A stretch of 33,871 bases of DNA from Clostridiales bacterium. GTDB taxonomy: Bacteria; Bacillota; Clostridia; Christensenellales; UBA1242. Positions 28,341 to 33,871 of the stretch are shown in pieces; the first letter of the stretch is position 1; every line of letters starts with the position of its first letter. The notes under the pieces are model-generated. The model did no database searches, had not been told where the DNA came from, and worked only from the letters and a program-made list of their open reading frames with translations. Location: contig SVHI01000015.1 of the NCBI GenBank assembly GCA_015055905.1, positions 1 through 33,871 of the forward strand, read 5' to 3'. Both the position numbers and the translations under genes were made by a program.

Positions 28341-29252
28341 TTATTTTCCAACAACAAGTTCAAATGCGTGAGCGATTTGTTCTTTTACATATTTTTTGCC
28401 TGCTTTGTTAAAGTCTCTTTGGTCAAAGTGTCCAGGGTTCAAAGCGAGGTCCTCACGAACGCCTGCAGTGTGTGCTAAGCGTAGGTCTGTGTCCATATTG
28501 ATTTTGCAGATTGCAGATTTGCTCATTTTAACAATATCTTCTTCGCTGATGCCTTGGCTTTTTTTGATTTCGCCGCCATATTTTTTAATAAGGTCAACCC
28601 ATTTTGCTGGAACGGTTGATGAGCCGTGTGCAACGAGAGGAACTTCTGGAATTGCGTTATGAACGTTTTCGATAACGCCATATTGAATCACTGGAGTTGA
28701 AATTGATTTGTTAACACCGTGTGCTGTTCCAATAGAAATTGCAAGGCTGTCAACGCCTGTTCTTGTTACAAAATCTTTTGCTTCTTCTGGGTCAGTGAAA
28801 CTTTCAGTGTCGCTGTGAATAAGGTCTTCAGTTCCCATAATTTTTCCAAGTTCTGCTTCAACAGTAACATTTCTTGCGTGAGCATATTCAACAACTTTTT
28901 TTGTTTCAGCAATGTTTTCTTCGTATGGAAGAGAACTTCCGTCAATCATAACACTTGTAAAACCTGCATCGATTGCTGCCTTGCAAGCCTCAAAGGTCTT
29001 GCCGTGGTCAAGGTGAAGAACGATGTCACTTGAGCAGTGTTTGCTAGCAACTTCAACAATTGCTCTAATATAATCATAGCCAGCATATTTTCCAGCGCCT
29101 TCGCTAACAGCAATAATAACTGGGGCGTTCTTTTCGTTTGCAACTTCTGCAACTGCTTGAACAGATTCCATATTGCAAACGTTAAATGCTGGGATAGCGT
29201 ATCCTTCGTTTAGTGCTTTTTTAAACATTTCTTTAGAGTTAACTAATGCCAT
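28341..29252 (-). CDS. fba: Class II fructose-bisphosphate aldolase
   Basis: Splits fructose 1,6-bisphosphate into dihydroxyacetone phosphate and glyceraldehyde 3-phosphate in glycolysis. The 303-residue TIM barrel shows the zinc-site block VLHLDHGKT (catalytic Asp plus His), EAELGKIMG, SIGTAHGV and PLVAHGSS. It belongs to the zinc-dependent class II type common in Firmicutes. AAGGAAGG precedes the ATG. It is divergent from gap, whose product uses one of its reaction products. The promoters are separate, so expression need not be tied. Confidence 0.95.
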   Translation of the reverse strand: MALVNSKEMFKKALNEGYAIPAFNVCNMESVQAVAEVANEKNAPVIIAVSEGAGKYAGYDYIRAIVEVASKHCSSDIVLHLDHGKTFEACKAAIDAGFTSVMIDGSSLPYEENIAETKKVVEYAHARNVTVEAELGKIMGTEDLIHSDTESFTDPEEAKDFVTRTGVDSLAISIGTAHGVNKSISTPVIQYGVIENVHNAIPEVPLVAHGSSTVPAKWVDLIKKYGGEIKKSQGISEEDIVKMSKSAICKINMDTDLRLAHTAGVREDLALNPGHFDQRDFNKAGKKYVKEQIAHAFELVVGK

Positions 29253-29284
29253 AAATACCTTCCTTTACATAAAAATCTAATATA

Positions 29285-29313
29285 ATTATAAATTTTACAC
29301 GAAAATTTGTAAA
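29285..29313 (-). promoter_or_regulatory. fba promoter
   Basis: Minus strand: TTTACA (plus 29308-29313), 17 bases, TATAAT (plus 29285-29290). Confidence 0.72.
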
Positions 29314-29328
29314 CTAATAATTTAACAT

Positions 29329-29357
29329 TTGCTTTATTTTCGCGATTAGAGTATTAT
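29329..29357 (+). promoter_or_regulatory. gap promoter
   Basis: TTGCTT at 29329-29334, 17 bases, TATTAT at 29352-29357. The start falls inside the inverted repeat 29361-29380. Confidence 0.7.
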
Positions 29358-29360
29358 TTA

Positions 29361-29380
29361 TTTGTCAAAGATTAGACAAA
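29361..29380 (+). promoter_or_regulatory. Inverted repeat at the gap transcription start
   Basis: TTTGTC and GACAAA form a 6-8-6 perfect inverted repeat between the -10 and the AAAGGAG ribosome site. It could be a repressor operator or a small 5' hairpin that partly covers the ribosome site. Confidence 0.4.
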
Positions 29381-29391
29381 GGAGATTATTT

Positions 29392-30423
29392 ATGGCAAAT
29401 ATTAAAGTTGCAATTAACGGATTTGGAAGAATCGGTAGACTTGCATTTAGACAAATGTTCGGTGCAGAAGGATATGAAATCGTTGCTATCAACGACCTTA
29501 CTAGCCCAAAAATGCTTGCACACCTTTTAAAGTATGACTCTGCTCAAAGACCATACGCACTCGCAAGCAAGGTTGAATCATCTGAAGAAGATGCAACAGA
29601 AGGCTGGATTTCAGTTGACGGACACAAGATTAGAATCTATGCAGAAAAAGATGCTGCAAACTGTCCTTGGAAAGAACTTGATGTAGACGTTGTTTTGGAA
29701 TGCACAGGTTTCTATTGCTCAAAAGAAAAGTCTATGGCTCACATCAATGCAGGTGCTAAGAAAGTTATCATTTCTGCTCCAGCAGGCAAAGACCTTCCAA
29801 CAATCGTTTATTCAGTTAATGAAAATACACTTAAAAATACAGATACAATCATCTCAGCTGCAAGCTGCACAACAAACTGTTTGGCACCTATGGCTAAAGC
29901 TCTCAATGATGCTTTCCCAATCCAATCAGGTATTATGACAACGGTTCACGCTTACACTGGTGACCAAATGGTTCTTGATGGTCCACACAGAAAGGGTGAC
30001 CTTAGACGTGCAAGAGCTGCCGCTGTTAACATTGTTCCAAACTCAACAGGCGCTGCAAAAGCAATCGGTCTTGTTATTCCAGAACTTGATGGTAAACTTA
30101 TTGGTTCTGCTCAAAGAGTTCCAGTTCCAACAGGTTCAACAACAATCCTTGTTGCTGTTGTTAAGGGTAAAGATGTTACAGTTGATGCTATCAACGCTGC
30201 AATGAAAGCACAATCTTCTGCTTCATTCGGTTACAACACAGACCCAATCGTTTCTTGTGATATCATCGGTAGCACCTATGGTTCTATCTTCGATGCAACA
30301 CAAACAATGGTTGCTAAAGTTGGTGAAGATTTATATCAAGTTCAAGTTGTTGCTTGGTATGATAACGAAAACTCTTACACATCACAAATGGTTAGAACAA
30401 TTAAATATTTTGCTGAATTATAA
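29392..30423 (+). CDS. gap: Glyceraldehyde-3-phosphate dehydrogenase
   Basis: Oxidises glyceraldehyde 3-phosphate to 1,3-bisphosphoglycerate with NAD+ in glycolysis. The 343-residue protein has the N-terminal [13 protein letters not shown], catalytic Cys159 in [12 protein letters not shown], and HAYTGDQ...[15 protein letters not shown]. Asp35 in AINDLTS favours NAD+ over NADP+, consistent with the glycolytic form. I start at ATG 29392 ([13 protein letters not shown]) 8 bases after AAAGGAG; the frame is open upstream but only to a non-family extension. It has a single-gene unit with its own promoter and terminator; pgk and tpi are not downstream as in many Firmicutes. Confidence 0.97.
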   Translation: MANIKVAINGFGRIGRLAFRQMFGAEGYEIVAINDLTSPKMLAHLLKYDSAQRPYALASKVESSEEDATEGWISVDGHKIRIYAEKDAANCPWKELDVDVVLECTGFYCSKEKSMAHINAGAKKVIISAPAGKDLPTIVYSVNENTLKNTDTIISAASCTTNCLAPMAKALNDAFPIQSGIMTTVHAYTGDQMVLDGPHRKGDLRRARAAAVNIVPNSTGAAKAIGLVIPELDGKLIGSAQRVPVPTGSTTILVAVVKGKDVTVDAINAAMKAQSSASFGYNTDPIVSCDIIGSTYGSIFDATQTMVAKVGEDLYQVQVVAWYDNENSYTSQMVRTIKYFAEL

Positions 30424-30440
30424 AAAGCAAAGCAACTTCG

Positions 30441-30466
30441 AAAAACTAGCGAAAGCTAGTTTTTTT
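30441..30466 (+). terminator. gap terminator
   Basis: AAAAACTAGC-gaaa-GCTAGTTTTTTT, with a GNRA-type loop. Confidence 0.88.
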
Positions 30467-30479
30467 GTTGTTATAATAA

Positions 30480-30508
30480 TTTACATTTAATTTTCTTTAT
30501 GATATTAT
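30480..30508 (+). promoter_or_regulatory. Promoter of the second zinc-ribbon TM2 gene
   Basis: TTTACA at 30480-30485, 17 bases, TATTAT at 30503-30508. It is likely also the promoter for mnmA. Confidence 0.65.
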
Positions 30509-30542
30509 TAATATGATTTAAAATAAGGAATTGGTGAATAAT

Positions 30543-31883
30543 ATGAGACAATGTCCAAGATGTGCATCAGAACTAACAAAAAAAGATAAAGTTTGTCCAA
30601 GATGCGGTCTTCCAACAGATAGAATGGAGTTTGCTGAAGAGTTAGAGCAGGAGGCAAAATCAACAAAGCTTAATCGTGCTCAAAAGAAAGAAAAACGCAG
30701 ACTCGCCAAACTTGAAAGAAAAGAAGCAAAAAGACAAAAGAAACTTGAAAAAGAAATCAGTTCAACTGATTTTAGTCAGTTTGCATCAAAAGAGCCAAAA
30801 CGCAAAAACGCACGTGGCAGAAGAAACGATAAGTTTATGGACTTCACTATTGATGAGAATGGTGAGTTTAACATCGACACCTCTGACGTTGAAATCATTG
30901 GCGACCAAACAATGAAAATCTTAGAGGAAAAGAGAGAACAAAACTATTCTGTTAAAAAGGCTCGTGGTGACTACCGCCCTGAAAGAATCAAGTGGTGGGA
31001 AATCTACAGACTTGCAGACAGGTCTTTTGCTAGAAGAAAAATCAAAAAGCAAGTAACAAAAGCCTCAAGAGTTAAACCAGACAAGGTTAGCAAATGGAAA
31101 CTTTTCTTCCTTTGTTTGTTCTTTGGTTGGCTTGGTGTTCACAACTTTTATGTAAAAAACAAGAAAAAGGGTTGGACAACAATCACATTTTTCTCAATTT
31201 CTTGTCTTAGTTACATTTTCTCTGGTGTGCCATTTATCAAAGCGATTGAACTTTGGCTTATTGGTTTCACTGGATTCGTTGTAATCTTTATGTGGATTAG
31301 TGACCTTGTTAACATTTTGTTCGGTCAATTCAGTTATAGAATTCAAAGAGATAAATTCATTGCAAGTTTAAACGTTCAAACACGTGCAAAACTTGGTGAA
31401 AAATATATCGACCTCGACCTTTTGAAGAGACCTTGGTGGGTTCGTTTGAATGTGTGGTGGAAGAAAAAGAGAAATAATTATAAAGAATGGCAAAAAGAAA
31501 GACGTCAATACTTAATTGAAAAAGAAAAGAGAAAACTCGCAGCAAAAGCAGAAAAAGACCAAATTGATGCAGAAGTTGCTGAGTTTGAAGCAAAAGAAAA
31601 CGCGAAATTCGAAAATGAAAAACGCGCAAAAAAGCAAGCCGAACTTGAAGAGGTTCAAGAAGTAGCAGAAGAAACTGCAGAAGAAAAAGAAGAATCTGTT
31701 AAAGAGCCAAAGGCTGAAACAAAAAAGGCTGAGCCAAAGAAAACAAGTTCAAAGAAAGCGGCAGAAAAGAAAGAAGAGGCAGCTGAAACAAAAGAGCCTG
31801 CAAAAAAGGTTACAAAGGCTTCGCTTAAAAAATCAAAATACAGCACAAGAAACAATACAAAAAAGAACGTAAAAAAGAAGTAG
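30543..31883 (+). CDS. Large zinc-ribbon TM2-domain protein with Lys/Glu-rich tails
   Basis: A 446-residue protein of unknown function. The N-terminal zinc ribbon has two CPRC pairs (CPRCASELTKKDKVCPRCG). A basic, Lys/Arg-rich coiled region (about 35-90) and an acidic segment (ENGEFNIDTSDVEI) come next. The TM2 module follows (about 180-262; LFFLCLFFGWLGVHNFYVKNKKKG and two more hydrophobic stretches). It ends in a second charged coiled region and a Glu/Lys/Ala repeat tail (EEAAETKEPAKK). The start is ATG 30543 with GGTGA 5 bases upstream; TTG 30531 and GTG 30534 are alternatives. Zinc ribbon plus TM2 recalls the protein at 414-854. mnmA begins 3 bases after its stop. Confidence 0.75.
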   Translation: MRQCPRCASELTKKDKVCPRCGLPTDRMEFAEELEQEAKSTKLNRAQKKEKRRLAKLERKEAKRQKKLEKEISSTDFSQFASKEPKRKNARGRRNDKFMDFTIDENGEFNIDTSDVEIIGDQTMKILEEKREQNYSVKKARGDYRPERIKWWEIYRLADRSFARRKIKKQVTKASRVKPDKVSKWKLFFLCLFFGWLGVHNFYVKNKKKGWTTITFFSISCLSYIFSGVPFIKAIELWLIGFTGFVVIFMWISDLVNILFGQFSYRIQRDKFIASLNVQTRAKLGEKYIDLDLLKRPWWVRLNVWWKKKRNNYKEWQKERRQYLIEKEKRKLAAKAEKDQIDAEVAEFEAKENAKFENEKRAKKQAELEEVQEVAEETAEEKEESVKEPKAETKKAEPKKTSSKKAAEKKEEAAETKEPAKKVTKASLKKSKYSTRNNTKKNVKKK

Positions 31884-31886
31884 TAT

Positions 31887-33008
31887 ATGAAAATGGAAAA
31901 ACTTAGTGAGACAAAGGGAAAGGTTGTTGTTGGAATGAGCGGAGGGGTTGACTCTTCGGTTGTTGCATACCTTCTAAAGTCTCAGGGCTACGAAGTTGTT
32001 GGTTTGCATATGAAAAACGCAAGTGAAGAGTCTGCTGAAACAGATGAAAAACTTGTGAGAGAAATTTGTGACAAACTTCAAATTGAGTGCCAAGTTGTTG
32101 AGTATACTGACGAAATGCAAAAGGTTAAAGATTATTTTGCTGAGGAATATAGTCTTGGCAGAACCCCAAACCCTTGCGTGCTCTGCAACAAACTTGTTAA
32201 GTTTAAACCATTTATTGATTACACTGAAAAAATTGGTGCAGATTATTTTGCAACAGGACACTATGCTGTCATCAATCACGATGACGGTGAACACAAACTT
32301 ATTGTTGCAAAAGATATGACAAAAGACCAAACATACTTTTTAAACCAACTCTCTGTGCAGCAACTCTCAAAAGCGTTATTCCCACTTGGGGAACTTGATA
32401 AGAGTGAAGTGCGCGAGATTGCAAAAGAAATTGGTCTTCCAAATGCAGATAAAAAGGATAGCCAAGATATTTGTTTTTTGGGTTCACAAAAGTTTAAGGA
32501 TTTTATGGATAAAAACTATCCAGCAAAACCAGGAAACATTGTTGATGAACTCACAGGAAATGTTGTTGGCAAACATTCGGGGCTTAACAAATACACCATT
32601 GGTCAAAGAAAAGGTCTTCGAATCGGTGGTGGACTTGGAAAGACTTTGGATGCGTGGTTTGTTACAAGGAAAGACGCCAAAACAAATTCACTCTATGTCG
32701 CTCAAGGCGGGGAAGAGGTTTTGTTTAGTGACTCGCTCTTGTGTTCAAACTTCAACTGGATAATGCGTCCAGAAAACAAAATAGGATTTAACTGTGATGC
32801 AAAGTTTAGATATCGTCAAACCCCACAAGGCGTGAAGGTTGTTTGCTTAGATGATGGCTCAGTTCAAGTGGAGTTTAATGAAAAACAAAAAGCAATCACT
32901 CCAGGACAGTTTGTGGTTTTATATAAAACCATTGGTGACAAAACCTATTGTCTTGGTGGTGGAAAGATTGATGCTGTTTTAAAAGGCGGCGAAATTTTGC
33001 ATATATAA
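31887..33008 (+). CDS. mnmA: tRNA-specific 2-thiouridylase MnmA
   Basis: Thiolates U34 of Lys, Glu and Gln tRNAs using ATP and sulfur relayed from a cysteine desulfurase. The 373-residue protein has the PP-loop SGGVDSS (about 18-24), RTPNPCVLCNKLVKF with one catalytic Cys and KDSQDICFLGS with the second, then the GLRIGGGLGK segment. The start ATG is 3 bases after the upstream stop with no strong Shine-Dalgarno, so translation is probably by reinitiation or coupling with the TM2-like gene. A second start at ATG 31893 is possible. A partner desulfurase is not in the window. Confidence 0.95.
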   Translation: MKMEKLSETKGKVVVGMSGGVDSSVVAYLLKSQGYEVVGLHMKNASEESAETDEKLVREICDKLQIECQVVEYTDEMQKVKDYFAEEYSLGRTPNPCVLCNKLVKFKPFIDYTEKIGADYFATGHYAVINHDDGEHKLIVAKDMTKDQTYFLNQLSVQQLSKALFPLGELDKSEVREIAKEIGLPNADKKDSQDICFLGSQKFKDFMDKNYPAKPGNIVDELTGNVVGKHSGLNKYTIGQRKGLRIGGGLGKTLDAWFVTRKDAKTNSLYVAQGGEEVLFSDSLLCSNFNWIMRPENKIGFNCDAKFRYRQTPQGVKVVCLDDGSVQVEFNEKQKAITPGQFVVLYKTIGDKTYCLGGGKIDAVLKGGEILHI

Positions 33009-33061
33009 TATAGATATATATAATATATATGATACAGTATATAAGTATAGAGGAGAGAAAA

Positions 33062-33871
33062 ATGAAGCAAGTAATTTTGACTGGCATCAAGCCAACTGGC
33101 GAGTTACATATTGGCAACTACTTTGGCGCAATTAAGCCAGCGATTGAAATGAATACTAGTGATGAGTTTGATAACTATTACTTTTTGGCTGATTATCACG
33201 CACTCAACAAACTCAAAACAAAAGAAGAAATGCAAAACTACACAAAAGAGCTTGCTTGTGCTTGGCTTGCTTGTGGTCTTGACTCAAAAAGTAATGTGCA
33301 TTTTTATAGACAATCTAGAATTCCAGAGACAACAGAACTCTGTTGGATTATTATGAACGTCACACCAAAAGGTTTGATGGATAGAGCCCACGCATACAAA
33401 GCGTGTGTTCAAGCAAATGAAGAAATGGGCAAAGATGCTGACGACGGCGTTAATATGGGATTGTATAACTATCCAATTTTGATGGCGGCAGACATTATGC
33501 TTTTCAATTCAAAATATGTTCCTGTTGGAGCAGACCAAAAACAACACGTTGAAATGGCTAGAGACATCGCTAAATATTTCAACAAAAAATATGGCTACTC
33601 TCTTGTTGTGCCACAAGAAAAGATTAAAGAGAGCGTTGCGACTCTTGAGGGTCTCGATGGCAGAAAGATGAGCAAGAGTTACGGAAACCAAATTCCTTTA
33701 TTCTGTGAAGAAGAAAAACTCAGAAAACTTGTTATGTCTATCAAGACAGATAGTTCCCTTCCAACTGAACCAAAGAGCACAGATTGCACTGTGTTCAAAT
33801 ACTTCAAACTTTTTGGAACTGCAGAAGAAGTTGCAAAAATGGAAAAGAAGTTTGCTGAGGGTATTTCTTGG
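33062..33871 (+). CDS. trpS: Tryptophanyl-tRNA synthetase, N-terminal part (3' truncated by window edge)
   Basis: Charges tRNA-Trp with tryptophan. 270 residues are visible of about 330. The class I motifs are HIGN (residues 16-19, GELHIGNYFG) and KMSKS (DGRKMSKSYGN, near residue 202). MNVTPKGLMDRAHAYK and PVGADQKQHVEMARDIA are also typical. AGGAGAG precedes the ATG by 6 bases. The 53-base gap after mnmA is AT-rich and holds no T-box or terminator that I can see, so trpS is probably read with mnmA. Confidence 0.95.
   Translation, partial: MKQVILTGIKPTGELHIGNYFGAIKPAIEMNTSDEFDNYYFLADYHALNKLKTKEEMQNYTKELACAWLACGLDSKSNVHFYRQSRIPETTELCWIIMNVTPKGLMDRAHAYKACVQANEEMGKDADDGVNMGLYNYPILMAADIMLFNSKYVPVGADQKQHVEMARDIAKYFNKKYGYSLVVPQEKIKESVATLEGLDGRKMSKSYGNQIPLFCEEEKLRKLVMSIKTDSSLPTEPKSTDCTVFKYFKLFGTAEEVAKMEKKFAEGISW

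Noticed and set aside
2..33008. UGA recoded as tryptophan
   Set aside because: All conserved genes read through with TGG for Trp and no in-frame TGA, so the standard code fits.
33009..33061. T-box or Trp attenuator before trpS
   Set aside because: The gap is only 53 bases of AT repeats, with no T-box bulge sequence or terminator.
1..33871. CRISPR arrays, insertion sequences, prophage or integrase genes
   Set aside because: No spaced direct repeats, transposase motifs or phage genes were seen anywhere in the window.

Overview
The window comes from an AT-rich, low-GC Gram-positive bacterium, most likely an uncultured fermentative member of the Clostridia/Bacillota. The evidence is strong AGGAGG-type ribosome binding sites, consensus TTGACA/TATAAT promoters, a Firmicutes-type L10 leader, Rex, a bifunctional AdhE and a cysteine-type L33. 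No sequence search was possible, so the lineage is inferred. Gene content is mostly core chromosome: translation, glycolysis, fermentation and tRNA modification. These genes are interleaved with small genes I do not recognise. There is no phage, IS element or CRISPR array.

Layout. 1-3264: the 3' end of prfB, a zinc-ribbon/TM2 membrane protein, tsaD and a COG2509-like flavoprotein. 3265-5880: tandem promoters, then rpmG-secE-nusG, and rplK-rplA behind their own leader. 5881-8800: a 33-codon leader ORF and terminator in front of a three-gene ABC-2 exporter; the leader contains four mutually exclusive pairing segments, as in a ribosome-controlled attenuator. 8800-9745: degV. 9798-16644: rex-adhE-APH-like kinase, with a Rex-like operator at the promoter, followed by a P-type ATPase. 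16643-18281 (minus): an endonuclease/exonuclease/phosphatase-fold protein and a DUF6270-like protein. 18369-20385: an iron alcohol dehydrogenase and a YhhN/TMEM86 membrane protein. 20390-20464 (minus): tRNA-Arg(CCG).

20537-28295 alternates core genes (rplJ-rplL with L10 leader, yggS, map) with orphan genes: two minus-strand proteins that look like distant paralogues, one of them with a duplicated N-terminal motif; a third minus-strand protein with a basic tail; and several coiled-coil or membrane proteins. 28341-30466 carries fba (minus) and gap (plus) from divergent promoters. 30480-33871 carries a second zinc-ribbon/TM2 protein, mnmA and the 5' part of trpS.

Most convergent gene pairs share one bidirectional terminator, and nearly every transcription unit has a recognisable promoter. 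The observations I rate highest are the attenuator-like leader before the ABC exporter, the paired orphan proteins with their similar promoters, the kinase coupled to the Rex-controlled AdhE operon, and a probably leaderless yggS mRNA. All 38 visible stop codons are TAA (36) or TAG (2); none is TGA.
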